A DNA stretch of 64,000 nt. It comes from Acetobacterium woodii. GTDB lineage: Bacteria > Bacillota > Clostridia > Eubacteriales > Eubacteriaceae. The notes below the pieces were generated by a model. It saw only the letters and a program-made list of their open reading frames with translations, was not told the origin of the DNA and searched no databases. A program made the position numbers and the translations under genes. Shown here piece after piece: positions 17,463 to 27,055 of the stretch. The stretch covers positions 62,001 through 126,000 of the forward strand of contig JACQZP010000011.1 of NCBI GenBank assembly GCA_016213825.1, read 5' to 3'. Every line of letters starts with the position of its first letter. Positions within the stretch are counted from its first letter, which is position 1.

Positions 17463-19519
17463 AAATCATTCAAAACCTTGTTGTGTTTTTTATCATTGGA
17501 ACCATCGCTCTGATCATCATTCCATTGCCACCATTTATTCTGGATTTTATGTTTATTTTAAGCATGGCCATTTCGTTGATTATTCTATTGACAACTATGT
17601 ATATCAAAGGGCCTCTGGACTTTTCGATATTTCCGTCACTGCTCTTGATCACAACTCTGTTGAGGCTGGCTTTAAATATTTCATCAACCCGACTGATCCT
17701 TTCTAATGGCGGCCAGGCGGGGCAGATGATCGAAACCTTTGGTACCTTTGTACTGGGTGGGAATGCCGTTGTCGGTTTTGTTGTATTTATCATCATTATC
17801 ATTGTTCAGTTTATTGTTATTACAAAGGGCGCTGAACGAATCTCAGAAGTATCGGCTCGCTTTACCTTGGATGCGATGCCAGGTAAGCAGATGTCCATTG
17901 ATGCGGATCTCAGTTCTGGTTCCATCACGGATGTTGAAGCCAAAGAAAGACGGCTTAAAATTCAAAATGAAGCCGAATTTTATGGATCTATGGATGGGGC
18001 CACCAAACTAGTCAAAGGCGATGCCATCGCGGCAATGATTATCGCCGTCGTCAATCTTGTCGGTGGAATTATCATTGGGATGGTCCAAGGTGGAATGGAC
18101 ATTACTGAAGTAGTCTCAGTCTACTCCATTGCAACCGTTGGGGATGGCTTGGTCAGTCAGATTCCAGCCTTGATGATCTCGGTGGCAACCGCCATGATCG
18201 TTACCCGTGCGGCCTCTGAAAACAACTTAAACGTCGATGTCAGAAATCAATTTTTATCCCAACCGCAAGTATTAGTGATAGCTGGTATTGGTGTTGCGGC
18301 TTTGGCGTTGATTCCGGGCGCACCAGCACTCCAAATTCTTGTGTTGGCGATTATGTTAAGTGGTTTTGGTCTTCTCATCATACGACGATCTCGAGTGAAG
18401 GTAGTTGTAGATGAAGCTGAGCAAATGACCCAATTGATTCAGGAAGAAAGCAGTGAAGTTGATTTTTATCGAAATATTGATAATGTTTATAATATCATTG
18501 GCGTAGAACCTATCGAAATGGAGTTTGGTTATTCTCTTCTACCGATGGTCGATGAAGGTAGCTCCGGTAATTTCATCGATCGGATTGTCATTTTCAGAAA
18601 ACAATTCGCCATGGATATGGGTGTGGTTATCCCAACTGTCAGACTAAGAGACAATGGGCTTATCAATCCCAATCAGTATGTTATTAAAATAAAAGGGGAA
18701 GAAATAGCTAAAGGCGAAGTTTTAGTAGGTTACTATCTGGCTCTGGATCCTTCAAACACCAGTGAACCCATTGATGGCATTGAAACCATTGAACCGGCCT
18801 ATGGCATCAAAGGAAAATGGATCACCGAAAGTGAGAAGGAATTGGCAGAGGTTTACGGTTATACCGTTATTGATGCCCTTTCGGTTATCGTGACACACAT
18901 GTCGGAAGTCATTAAAAAACACATGCATGAACTTTTGAGCCGACAAGATATTAACACCTTGCTAGAAAATGTGTCAAAAAGCAATCCGGCGATTGTCGAT
19001 GATGTCATCCCCAATATTATATCGATTGCTGATTTCCAGAAAATACTGATCAACCTTTTAAATGAAGGTATTCCCATTAGAGACTTAGAGAGCATCCTGG
19101 AAACGCTGGGTGATCATGGCACAAATATTAAAGATACCGACATGCTTACCGAATATGTCAGACAAAAATTAAAACGAACGATTACCAGAAAATATACCGA
19201 CGGTAATAGCATCAAAGTGATTGCTCTGGACCAGGAAATTGAAAACATTATTTTGAATTCAGCCAAGAAAAATGAACATGGCACTTATCTGGCAATTGAT
19301 CCTCAAGTTGTCCAAACCATTGTGGAAAAAGTGACAGAGCAGATCGAGAAGCTCAAAGAAATAATTGATCATTCAATTATTCTTACATCTCCGATTGTGC
19401 GTATTTATTTTAAGCGATTAATTGAACAATTTATGGCAGATTTAACCGTACTTTCCTTTAATGAAATAGATACAAATATACAAATACAAGTTATTGGAAT
19501 GATCAAATTGGAAAATTAA
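17459..19519 (+). CDS. flhA: Flagellar export apparatus protein FlhA
   Basis: The 686-residue product has an N-terminal membrane half with about eight helices. It carries the conserved cytoplasmic loop GAERISEVSARFTLDAMPGKQMSIDADL. The large C-terminal cytoplasmic domain binds export chaperones. The length and motif order are normal. In many Firmicutes flhF and flhG follow, but here the sigma factor gene comes next. Confidence 0.97.
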   Translation: MKIIQNLVVFFIIGTIALIIIPLPPFILDFMFILSMAISLIILLTTMYIKGPLDFSIFPSLLLITTLLRLALNISSTRLILSNGGQAGQMIETFGTFVLGGNAVVGFVVFIIIIIVQFIVITKGAERISEVSARFTLDAMPGKQMSIDADLSSGSITDVEAKERRLKIQNEAEFYGSMDGATKLVKGDAIAAMIIAVVNLVGGIIIGMVQGGMDITEVVSVYSIATVGDGLVSQIPALMISVATAMIVTRAASENNLNVDVRNQFLSQPQVLVIAGIGVAALALIPGAPALQILVLAIMLSGFGLLIIRRSRVKVVVDEAEQMTQLIQEESSEVDFYRNIDNVYNIIGVEPIEMEFGYSLLPMVDEGSSGNFIDRIVIFRKQFAMDMGVVIPTVRLRDNGLINPNQYVIKIKGEEIAKGEVLVGYYLALDPSNTSEPIDGIETIEPAYGIKGKWITESEKELAEVYGYTVIDALSVIVTHMSEVIKKHMHELLSRQDINTLLENVSKSNPAIVDDVIPNIISIADFQKILINLLNEGIPIRDLESILETLGDHGTNIKDTDMLTEYVRQKLKRTITRKYTDGNSIKVIALDQEIENIILNSAKKNEHGTYLAIDPQVVQTIVEKVTEQIEKLKEIIDHSIILTSPIVRIYFKRLIEQFMADLTVLSFNEIDTNIQIQVIGMIKLEN

Positions 19520-19555
19520 TCCCCGCAAATCCTTTAAAGAATAAGGAGTGTCAAA

Positions 19556-20392
19556 ATGAATGTAGCAGAATTGAATAGTCAAGAAAATATCATCGAAGAA
19601 ATTGAAATAGAAGTTCCAATGGAAAAATCAGTTGAAGAACAGGGTGCTGAGAATAAGATGGTTGCGCTGTGGCAATTGTATAAAGAACAGCGGACCACCG
19701 AAATCAGAAATGAAATTGTCCTTCAATATACCGGACTCGTGAAAAAAATTGTCTTAAGATTCAAAGGGAGCTATAACAATTTTGGACAATTGGACGATAT
19801 GGTCAATCAGGGAATGATTGTTTTGATTGATGCAGTCGAAAAGTTCGATCCGGATATGGGCAATAAATTCGAAACATTTGCAACCTTGAAAATACGAGGC
19901 GCTGTCATCGATTTTATGCGCAAGCAAGACTGGGTACCCCGCAGTCAACGAAGTCTTTCAAAAGTATTGGAAGAAACCTACGGCGAATTATATGCCTCAT
20001 TGGAAAGAGAACCGAGTGAAGCGGAAATTGCCGCAAAAATGGGTATCTCAGAAGCAAACCTGCAGAAAATTTTGCAGCAACGGCATAATTCGATTGTATT
20101 ATCATATGAAGAAGCCATTAATGAAAAAATGATGGAAGTATCACCGCTAATTACTGAGGAAAAAGCAGACGACTCACCAGAATCAAAAATTCTGTTTAAT
20201 GAGCTTAAGATAAAACTGGGAGAGGCCATTGACCAATTAAAAGAAAAGGAACGGCTAGTGGTTTCCCTGTACTACTATGAAAATCTCAAATTAAAAGAAA
20301 TCGCAGAGGTCTTGGGAGTCACAGAATCTCGGGTTTCTCAGATACATTCTCAGGCAATGATAAAAATGAGGAATCGATTAAAAAATTATTGA
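19556..20392 (+). CDS. fliA: Flagellar sigma factor FliA (sigma-28/SigD)
   Basis: This 278-residue sigma-70 family member has region 2 (LDDMVNQGMIVLIDAVEKFDPDMGNKFETFATLKIRGAVIDFMRKQDWVPRSQR) with the flagellar-type RSQR end. A region 3 follows, and region 4 ends LKEIAEVLGVTESRVSQIHSQAM. The first 30 or so residues are acidic and extra. It directs late flagellar and chemotaxis promoters of the TAAA-N15-GMCGATAT type, found in this window before flgM and fliC. FlgM (26704) should inhibit it. Confidence 0.95.
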   Translation: MNVAELNSQENIIEEIEIEVPMEKSVEEQGAENKMVALWQLYKEQRTTEIRNEIVLQYTGLVKKIVLRFKGSYNNFGQLDDMVNQGMIVLIDAVEKFDPDMGNKFETFATLKIRGAVIDFMRKQDWVPRSQRSLSKVLEETYGELYASLEREPSEAEIAAKMGISEANLQKILQQRHNSIVLSYEEAINEKMMEVSPLITEEKADDSPESKILFNELKIKLGEAIDQLKEKERLVVSLYYYENLKLKEIAEVLGVTESRVSQIHSQAMIKMRNRLKNY

Positions 20393-20410
20393 TATAAAGG
20401 AGGAACACTC

Positions 20411-21172
20411 ATGGATAGAGGATCATACTCAGCAGCCGCTGGCATGTTATCAGGCCAAAAAGCGATTAACGTCCTGGCAAATAATGTGGCAAATGTCACC
20501 ACGGCTGGTTATAAAAGTCAATCAACAGTTCAATCAACCTTCGGCGAATATATGGCATCGAGAATGAGCACCGACCCTAAAATAGCTCAGGCAGATATTG
20601 GTGCAGGGGCTTATATTACAGTCAACAATGCCCAATTTACTGATTTCACCCAAGGAATATTTGAAACAACCAACCGAAGTGTGGATATGGCCATTCAAGG
20701 ACAGGGATTTTTCGTAATTCAAAATGCCAATTTTGGTCAGGTACTTACCCGAAATGGTCAGTTTGAATTGGATCAACAGGGTTTTTTAACCTTACCAGGT
20801 GTTGGTCAGGTTTTAAATACTGCCGGGCAACCGATCCAATTGGCGGGAAGTGATTTTACAGTAAAAGCAAATGGCGCAATCATTCAAAACGGAGCTGAAG
20901 TAGCGAGGCTGAATATTTCCACAGTGGCAAATGGTGCTGATCTAACGCAGGTCGGTGAAGGCTATTTTCAAAGTGCCAATGGTTTTCAGGCTGCTCAAAA
21001 TGGCACCTATAATGTATTACAGGAGACCCTTGAAAAATCAAATGTGGATATGACCTTAGAAATGAGTGACATGATTGCCCGACAAAACAATTTCACCTCT
21101 TGTACCCAAATGCTGAAAATATTTGATCGGATTAGTGAAATTGCGTCAAATACCATCGGAAAAATCGGTTAA
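20411..21172 (+). CDS. Flagellar rod/hook-basal body protein, FlgF/FlgG family (FlhO-like)
   Basis: A 253-residue rod protein with the N-terminal signature MLSGQKAINVLANNVANVTTAGYKSQ. The central beta domain includes DMAIQGQGFFVIQ. The C-terminal helix is DMTLEMSDMIARQNNFTSCTQMLKIFDRI. It forms part of the flagellar rod. It resembles the FlhO type of Firmicutes, and which of FlgF or FlgG it replaces cannot be decided by reading. The start follows AAAGGAGGAACACTC. Confidence 0.85.
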   Translation: MDRGSYSAAAGMLSGQKAINVLANNVANVTTAGYKSQSTVQSTFGEYMASRMSTDPKIAQADIGAGAYITVNNAQFTDFTQGIFETTNRSVDMAIQGQGFFVIQNANFGQVLTRNGQFELDQQGFLTLPGVGQVLNTAGQPIQLAGSDFTVKANGAIIQNGAEVARLNISTVANGADLTQVGEGYFQSANGFQAAQNGTYNVLQETLEKSNVDMTLEMSDMIARQNNFTSCTQMLKIFDRISEIASNTIGKIG

Positions 21173-21255
21173 AATGAATAAATCTAGGCAAATTTTTGAT
21201 TATTCATTACATTTTCTGACCAATTGGACAGTGCTAAAAAGGAGGGAAAAATAAT

Positions 21256-21957
21256 ATGATAAGAGGATTTTACGCTTCAAAACTCGGCATGATCGCACAA
21301 CAGAATAGCCTGAATACCATCGCCAACAACGTTGCGAATATTAATACCGTTGCATTTAAACCACAGGTTACAGCATTTGCTTCATTACTGTACGAAAATA
21401 TTGATGGTGGAGCTGGGACTAATATCAGTACTGGACACGGCGCCAAGATTGAAAAGATTGGCATCGATTTTACACCGGGTGAAATGGAGCCGACGACACG
21501 AGCTATGGATTGTGCCATTGATGGGGCAGGATTCTTTGGGATTCGAAATAAAGAGACAAATACAACAACATACACCAGAGACGGCAACTTTCATATCAGC
21601 GTTGAAGGAACTCAAAGTTTTCTTGTTGATGTCAGAGGCAATTATGTATTGGGTAAAGATAATAACCCCATTAATATTACGGGTGGTTTTAACGCTGAAA
21701 ACCTGGGAGTGTTTTCTTTTTCTAACCCTTATGGATTAACATTACTTGGAAGTAATCAATTTACAGTGTCAAATACATCGGGACAGCCGGTGGCTGACAA
21801 CGTAAGTATTGTTAGAACCGGATACCTGGAATCGTCAGCCACCGATTCAGCCACTGAAATGGTGAAAATGCTGGAAGCCAATAGAGCCTTTTCATTTAAT
21901 TCAAAAATAGTTCAATCCACGGATGAAATGGAAAAAACAGTCAACCAACTGAGATAA
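21256..21957 (+). CDS. Flagellar rod/hook-basal body protein, FlgF/FlgG family (FlhP-like)
   Basis: A second rod protein of 233 residues with the N-terminal signature QNSLNTIANNVANINTVAFKPQ. It has the core DCAIDGAGFFGI and the C-terminal SATEMVKMLEANRAFSFNSKIVQSTDEMEKTVNQLR. It is shorter than a typical FlgG (about 260). Together with the preceding gene it resembles the flhO-flhP pair. The start follows AAAAAGGAGGG. Confidence 0.85.
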   Translation: MIRGFYASKLGMIAQQNSLNTIANNVANINTVAFKPQVTAFASLLYENIDGGAGTNISTGHGAKIEKIGIDFTPGEMEPTTRAMDCAIDGAGFFGIRNKETNTTTYTRDGNFHISVEGTQSFLVDVRGNYVLGKDNNPINITGGFNAENLGVFSFSNPYGLTLLGSNQFTVSNTSGQPVADNVSIVRTGYLESSATDSATEMVKMLEANRAFSFNSKIVQSTDEMEKTVNQLR

Positions 21958-22019
21958 TAAGGATAATGTGTGCATAGAACAATAGCATCTAAACATATTT
22001 ATAGAATTGGGGATGGGTT

Positions 22020-23465
22020 ATGATTGAGGAGAATGCAAAAATTGCGGAAAGTGTGAATTTGATTGAAGTCAGTATTAGTGAAGATAAACAACAAGGCTTC
22101 ATTAAACTGGAAAAACAGGAAGATGGGAATCAAGTCTTTACCAAAGAGGAGTTAGTTTATGCTTTAAAAGAGCAGGGGATCGTCTATGGTATTATTGACA
22201 GCGCCATTGATAAATTAGCGCAGCGACCAATTTATAATATTCGAATAAAAGTGGCGGAAGCAAAAGTGCCTATTGATGGAGAAGATGGTAAAGTTAATCT
22301 GCTTGTGAAAAAAGATGACGAGTATAAACCGGAATATAGTGAAGAAGACACAATCGACTATAAAAACCTGAGTTATTTTCAGATGGTTAAAAAAGGCCAG
22401 ATTTTATGTGAGATCACAGAAGAAACGACTGGATTAGATGGAACAAATATTCTGGGCGGAACCATTAAGGCTTCAAAAGGAAAAAAGCCATTGGTACCGG
22501 CAGGTAAGAATACAAGTTTAAGTGAGGATGAGACAAAACTGATTGCAGATTGCGACGGGATCATTAAATTTGTTAGCAGCATTAATATTAATGAAATGTT
22601 ACATATCACCAAAAATGTTGATTTTTCAACCGGAAATATTGATTTTTCAGGTGATGTCACCATTGATGGCGACGTCAGCAGCGGCTTTTCCGTTAAAGCT
22701 GGTGGTAATTTAGTAATCAAAGGTGTTGTTGAAGAAGCTACGAAAATTGAAGCTGGTGGAAATGTCATGATATCAAAAGGTATCTATGGCGGAGGCTCTG
22801 GAGTGGTTACTGTAAAAAAAGATCTTCGCTGCAATTATATCGAAAATGCTTTGATTTTTGTCGAAGGGGATATTACTGTAGATTATATAATTGGCGGAAA
22901 AATAACCTGTAAGGGAAATATTTTCCTTTCAGGTTCAAAAGAACTCATAGTTGGCGGGGAAATCATGGTGGCCGGAGAACTAATCGCAAAGGAAATCGGA
23001 AATGAGCGGGAATACCCTACGATTATTCGAATTCTTGGGGAAAAAACAATTGATGAAGATGCACTCGATAAACTCAACAAAAAAAAGGAAGTCATTAAGC
23101 AGCAGTTGGAAGAAACATATGCAAAAGAATCTCAAGTCAATGAACTATTGCTAAATCAGGAGAAAAAAGATATTTTGAGCCGAAGTCATGATAATCCGGC
23201 GATGAAACAGCTTGCTAATATAAAAAGAGAACTTGACAAACATGTTATCCAATTTAAAAAAGAAATCAGTGAAATCAATGAAGCAATCGCACAGACCGAA
23301 AACGAAGGATGTACTAATTATTATGGATCCGTTTCAGTTAAAAGAAAACTTTATCGGGGAACGCGAATATATTTCGGGGATATGCTCTTTCAATTTGACT
23401 TGGATACCCTGGAGCATTGCAAAATTTATTGGGATAATGATAATATCGTAAATGGTATGTTGTAA
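22020..23465 (+). CDS. FapA/DUF342 family protein
   Basis: This 481-residue protein has the DUF342 (FapA-like) layout. An N-terminal domain of about 170 residues holds KVAEAKVPIDGEDGKVN. It is followed by a right-handed beta-helix-like repeat region (NIDFSGDVTIDGDVSSGFSV and later VKAGGNLVIKG, IEAGGNVMISKGIYGG). A C-terminal coiled coil (about 345-430) rich in Lys, Glu and Gln comes last. Family members occur in flagellar operons and have been linked to polar or assembly functions, but no mechanism is settled. The ATG is preceded by GGGGATGGGTT. Confidence 0.8.
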   Translation: MIEENAKIAESVNLIEVSISEDKQQGFIKLEKQEDGNQVFTKEELVYALKEQGIVYGIIDSAIDKLAQRPIYNIRIKVAEAKVPIDGEDGKVNLLVKKDDEYKPEYSEEDTIDYKNLSYFQMVKKGQILCEITEETTGLDGTNILGGTIKASKGKKPLVPAGKNTSLSEDETKLIADCDGIIKFVSSININEMLHITKNVDFSTGNIDFSGDVTIDGDVSSGFSVKAGGNLVIKGVVEEATKIEAGGNVMISKGIYGGGSGVVTVKKDLRCNYIENALIFVEGDITVDYIIGGKITCKGNIFLSGSKELIVGGEIMVAGELIAKEIGNEREYPTIIRILGEKTIDEDALDKLNKKKEVIKQQLEETYAKESQVNELLLNQEKKDILSRSHDNPAMKQLANIKRELDKHVIQFKKEISEINEAIAQTENEGCTNYYGSVSVKRKLYRGTRIYFGDMLFQFDLDTLEHCKIYWDNDNIVNGML

Positions 23466-23505
23466 AATAAAATCGGAAGAAAATTGAGAAGAAAGAGGTA
23501 AAAAT

Positions 23506-24123
23506 TTGTTCGAGAATTACGATGAACTAAATGAAATGCAAATTGATATGCTCCGTGAAATTGGGAATATTGGCGCCGGTAATGCAGCCACTGCATTAGC
23601 GACCATTTTAGACGAAAAAGTTGATATGAGCGTGCCAAGTGTTCGGATCACAGGCTTCGACGAGGCGGTTGAAAACCTGGGTGGAGCCGAGACCATGACG
23701 GTGGCAGTACTTGTGAATTTCAGTGGAGACGCCCATGGCATGATCATGTTTTTGCTCAATGTTGAAGATGCTAAGAGTATTATGGACATTCTGGTTGGCG
23801 AAGATGATAGTGAAGAAGAATTAAGTGAAATGAAAATATCCGGTATTAAAGAAATTGGCAATATTCTGGCATCGTCATATGTCAATGCCATTTCGGCTTT
23901 AACAGGATTATCAATTGAAGTATCGGTTCCTTACGTGGCGATTGATATGGTTGGAGCCCTGATGAGCGTGCCGATTATTGAATTTGGAGCGATTGGTGAC
24001 AAATTAATGTTTATTGAAGAGAATTTTCTTGGGGAAACCAATGATTTGAAAAGTAATATGATCATGTTTGCTGAAATCAATACATTAAAAACTATAATGC
24101 AAAAATTAGGGCTGGAAATATGA
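23506..24123 (+). CDS. cheC: CheY-P phosphatase CheC
   Basis: The 205-residue protein has both CheC catalytic helices with the Glu and Asn pair: LREIGNIGAGNAATAL near residue 15 and IKEIGNILASSYVNAIS near residue 115. CheC dephosphorylates CheY-P and is stimulated by CheD. The start is TTG at 23506, supported by AGAAAGAGGT upstream. The end overlaps the cheD start by four bases. Confidence 0.93.
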   Translation: MFENYDELNEMQIDMLREIGNIGAGNAATALATILDEKVDMSVPSVRITGFDEAVENLGGAETMTVAVLVNFSGDAHGMIMFLLNVEDAKSIMDILVGEDDSEEELSEMKISGIKEIGNILASSYVNAISALTGLSIEVSVPYVAIDMVGALMSVPIIEFGAIGDKLMFIEENFLGETNDLKSNMIMFAEINTLKTIMQKLGLEI

Positions 24124-24608
24124 GTCAATCGCTTGTAATTGGGATATCAGATTATAAATTAGCAAAAGGCCCCGAAGTGTTAGTCACCTATGCTTTGGGT
24201 TCTTGTGTGGGAGTATGCTTATACGACAAGGTCACAAAGGTTGGTGGATTGTCGCATATTATGCTGCCGGACAGTACTAATTTTTCAAACAAGGATATTA
24301 ATCGAAAAAAGTTTGCCGATACAGCTCTTGTTGATTTGGTCGCAGAAATGAAACGGGCTGGATGTGGAAATAATCGGATTGTTGCAAAGATTGCCGGCGG
24401 AGCCCAAATGTTTGAGGTTCAGCCAGGCAGTAAGTTGGGCGCCATTGGAGAAAGAAATATTATTTGTGTCAAACAGGTATTGAGTCAATTGCGCATTCCC
24501 ATTCTGGCGGAAGATACAGGACTTAATTTTGGGAGAACCCAATATTTTGATCTGGAAACAGGAATTATGAAGATTCAATCCCTTAATCGCAGAATTGAGG
24601 AGTTTTAG
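24120..24608 (+). CDS. cheD: Chemoreceptor glutamine deamidase CheD
   Basis: The product has 162 residues. The catalytic cysteine lies in YALGSCVGVCLYD and the histidine in GGLSHIMLP, both standard for CheD. It deamidates receptor glutamines and also binds CheC to form an adaptation circuit. It is translationally coupled to cheC. No chemoreceptor gene is in the window. Confidence 0.94.
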   Translation: MSQSLVIGISDYKLAKGPEVLVTYALGSCVGVCLYDKVTKVGGLSHIMLPDSTNFSNKDINRKKFADTALVDLVAEMKRAGCGNNRIVAKIAGGAQMFEVQPGSKLGAIGERNIICVKQVLSQLRIPILAEDTGLNFGRTQYFDLETGIMKIQSLNRRIEEF

Positions 24609-24661
24609 CCAGGACTTTATTATTTTGAAGCGTTCTATTAATATAAAATAATCAGTCATCT

Positions 24662-24690
24662 GCTGAGCACTCCGTGCCCAGCTTTTTTTC
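24662..24690 (+). terminator. Terminator after cheD
   Basis: GCTGAGCAC and GTGCCCAGC pair with one mismatch and are followed by seven T residues. It probably ends the long early flagellar transcript. Confidence 0.8.
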
Positions 24691-24810
24691 ATGACTAAAT
24701 TAAAAGTAAAATTCAAAGTAAAGTTTAGATGTTGGTTATTCGGGTAAAAAAAGAACATGTTTCATCAAAGTGATGTATAAAATAGGGTGTACCTTTTAGC
24801 AAGTTTAAAG

Positions 24811-24816
24811 TATAAT
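24811..24816 (+). promoter_or_regulatory. Possible -10 element for cheW-cheB
   Basis: A consensus TATAAT stands 47 bases before the cheW start, after the cheD terminator. No good -35 box is seen at 17 bases, so the call is tentative. Confidence 0.4.
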
Positions 24817-24862
24817 AGAAAAAACGAGAACTTTTCAAATTCATTCAAAGAGGAGAATTATA

Positions 24863-25366
24863 ATGGCAGAGAATGTTGTAGATAATTACAATCTGGAAGA
24901 AGATACTCAACACGGCAGATTTCTTACTTTTTCATTAGAGGATGAAGTATTCGGTATCGAAATTAAATATGTAACTGAGATTATTGGGATGCAATCAATT
25001 ACCAAGGTTCCAGAAGTACCAACCTATATAAAAGGGATCATTAATTTGCGAGGCAAGATTATTCCCGTATTAGATGTCAGATTGCAGTTCGGGAAAGAAC
25101 CTGTCGATTACAATGACCGAACCTGTATTGTCGTTATTGACATTGAAGCAGTATCGGTTGGATTAATTGTTGATAATGTTGAAGAAGTCTTGACCATTGA
25201 TGATGAAGAAATTGCCCCACCACCATCCAATAAAACTGGCTTTGAAAACCGTTTTATGAAAGGGATTGGAAAAGCTGGCGGCAAAGTTCAGTTACTGCTT
25301 GATTGTGAAAGACTGTTAAAAAATGAAGAAATAGAAGTCATTGAAGAGTTGCTAGAAGAAAAATAA
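24863..25366 (+). CDS. cheW: Chemotaxis coupling protein CheW
   Basis: At 167 residues this is a single CheW domain that links receptors to the CheA kinase. Motifs include FLTFSLEDEVFGIEIKYV, the IKGIINLRGKIIPVLDVR core and VGLIVDNVEEVLTI. The start follows AAAGAGGAGAA. It is followed by cheB after 14 bases. Confidence 0.94.
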   Translation: MAENVVDNYNLEEDTQHGRFLTFSLEDEVFGIEIKYVTEIIGMQSITKVPEVPTYIKGIINLRGKIIPVLDVRLQFGKEPVDYNDRTCIVVIDIEAVSVGLIVDNVEEVLTIDDEEIAPPPSNKTGFENRFMKGIGKAGGKVQLLLDCERLLKNEEIEVIEELLEEK

Positions 25367-25380
25367 TAGGAGGATCCGTG

Positions 25381-26412
25381 ATGAGACTTAAGCAAAGAAT
25401 TAAGGTGCTGATCGTAGACGATTCCTTGGTCTTTCGTGAGTCTTTATCAAGAGAAATAGCGAAAGATCCGGATATCGAAGTTGTCGGGACAGCAACAGAT
25501 CCATATATGGCCAGAGATTTGATCATCAAATTAAAACCTGACGTCTTAACCCTGGATGTGGAAATGCCTAAAATGAACGGCATTGAATTTCTAAAAAAAC
25601 TCATGCCCCAGTATCCTTTACCGGTAATTGTCGTCAGCTCCGTGTCCCAGAATGTTTTGGACGCTTTGGATGCTGGTGCGGTGGAATTTGTAACAAAACC
25701 GAATGTAACCAGACCAGGTGGAATGGCATCTTTTGTCAATGAGCTGATCATTAAAATCAAAATTGCGTCCACCGCCAAGGTCGGCAACCTGAAAAGAGAC
25801 TATACGCCAAGTAAACCAATTGCTAATCAGGGTATTGACACCATGAGTACCGTCATTGCTATTGGTGCCTCAACTGGCGGAACCGATGCTATCCACGCAG
25901 TTATCTCTGCTTTACCAAGAGACATGCCCCCGATCATCATTGTCCAGCACATGCCGCCGGTCTTCACCAAACTTTATGCAGAACGGCTAAACAATACATG
26001 CGAACTTGAAGTAAAAGAAGCAGAAGATGGTGATGTCTTAAAACCTGGCCGAGTTCTAATTGCCCCCGGTAATTACCAGATGCGTCTAGCAAAAAGAGGA
26101 ACCGGATACATTGTTAAATGTACTCAGGAAGAAAAAGTTAGCGGCCATTGCCCGTCAGTTGACGTTCTTTTCGATTCTGTGGCAGATGTGGCCGGCAAAA
26201 AGTCGATAGGTGTCATTCTTACCGGTATGGGAAGGGATGGTGCAAATGGATTGCTCAAGATGAAAAAAACAGGGGCATATACCATCGGACAGGACGAAAA
26301 AACATCCATCGTCTATGGCATGCCCATGGTCGCCTTCAATATCGGAGGGGTAGAAAAACAACTCCCCCTCGATCGAATCGCCGACGAAATCATTCGGTTC
26401 TTATCAAAATAA
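25381..26412 (+). CDS. cheB: Protein-glutamate methylesterase CheB
   Basis: The 343-residue protein has an N-terminal receiver domain (D13-D14, phosphoacceptor D59 in LTLDVEMPKMNG) and a C-terminal methylesterase. The catalytic serine lies in AIGASTGGTDA, the histidine in IVQHMPP and the aspartate in TGMGRDGANG. It removes methyl groups from chemoreceptors during adaptation. The ATG at 25381 follows AGGAGGATCCGTG; the GTG three bases before is less likely. The partner methyltransferase cheR is not in the window. Confidence 0.94.
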   Translation: MRLKQRIKVLIVDDSLVFRESLSREIAKDPDIEVVGTATDPYMARDLIIKLKPDVLTLDVEMPKMNGIEFLKKLMPQYPLPVIVVSSVSQNVLDALDAGAVEFVTKPNVTRPGGMASFVNELIIKIKIASTAKVGNLKRDYTPSKPIANQGIDTMSTVIAIGASTGGTDAIHAVISALPRDMPPIIIVQHMPPVFTKLYAERLNNTCELEVKEAEDGDVLKPGRVLIAPGNYQMRLAKRGTGYIVKCTQEEKVSGHCPSVDVLFDSVADVAGKKSIGVILTGMGRDGANGLLKMKKTGAYTIGQDEKTSIVYGMPMVAFNIGGVEKQLPLDRIADEIIRFLSK

Positions 26413-26431
26413 CATAACGCATTATTCTGTG

Positions 26432-26545
26432 GGGCGATTATCAATCGCCCGGCAATCAAATCACAAATCTAACAGTCCATCTGCGGGTACTACCCGCCCT
26501 CATAGTCCAGACATCATCTCACATAAATGATGTCTGGATTATTTG
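26432..26545 (+). terminator. Three successive hairpins after cheB, the last a terminator
   Basis: GGGCGATT-ATC-AATCGCCC (26432-26450), GCGGGT-ACT-ACCCGC (26483-26497) and TCCAGACATCAT paired with ATGATGTCTGGA (26506-26538) follow one another. The last is trailed by TTATTT. They insulate cheB from the flgM operon. Confidence 0.7.
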
Positions 26546-26586
26546 CTTATAACGCATGTTAAACAATAATATTTGCTATCTTTTTC

Positions 26587-26613
26587 TAAAGTTTTCTTTT
26601 ATAATGACGATAT
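26587..26613 (+). promoter_or_regulatory. Sigma-28 promoter of the flgM operon
   Basis: TAAA (26587-26590, followed by GTTTT) and GACGATAT (26606-26613) are separated by exactly 15 bases, matching the FliA/SigD consensus. It lies 90 bases before flgM. Confidence 0.85.
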
Positions 26614-26703
26614 GTATATCAAGAGATAGAAAAGCTTAATTATTCAAATAATAATCAGCAAAAATAAATTATCATCCTATATAATATAGAAGGAGGTTTA
26701 GTT

Positions 26704-27015
26704 ATGAAAATTTCATTAGGCAATAATCCCGTCGTCCAGTCTAAGATCGGACAGGATACAGCAACAGAATCCACCCGTCGTGTTGATTCAGAAAACAAAA
26801 AAAGTATTGCAAAAAATAAACTGGATAGCAGTGACATTTCAAATGGCCGAAGCGCAACAACTTTTGAAGATAGTCGAGTTGCCACTGCAAAATCAGCTGT
26901 TCTTTATGATGTAACGGTAAAAGAGTCAGATCGTTTAAGTGAATTAAAAGAAGCCGTTCAAAACGGTACCTACCACGTGCCAACCGAGGCACTGGTTGAT
27001 GCGCTCTTAAAATAA
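26704..27015 (+). CDS. flgM: Anti-sigma-28 factor FlgM
   Basis: The 103-residue protein has a polar, probably disordered N-terminal half. The C-terminal helical part is VKESDRLSELKEAVQNGTYHVPTEALVDALLK, the FlgM family motif. It holds FliA inactive until it is exported through the completed hook. It is the first gene of the late operon and sits behind a sigma-28 promoter, which gives the usual feedback loop. The start follows AGAAGGAGGTTTAGTT. Confidence 0.93.
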   Translation: MKISLGNNPVVQSKIGQDTATESTRRVDSENKKSIAKNKLDSSDISNGRSATTFEDSRVATAKSAVLYDVTVKESDRLSELKEAVQNGTYHVPTEALVDALLK

Positions 27016-27055
27016 GAAGCAAGAATTAGAATGAAGAATTTCGAGGAGGCTTAAC

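Noticed and set aside
7257-24608. Frameshifts or broken genes in the flagellar operon
   Set aside because: All genes have full family length and intact motifs; overlaps such as ATGA are normal translational coupling.
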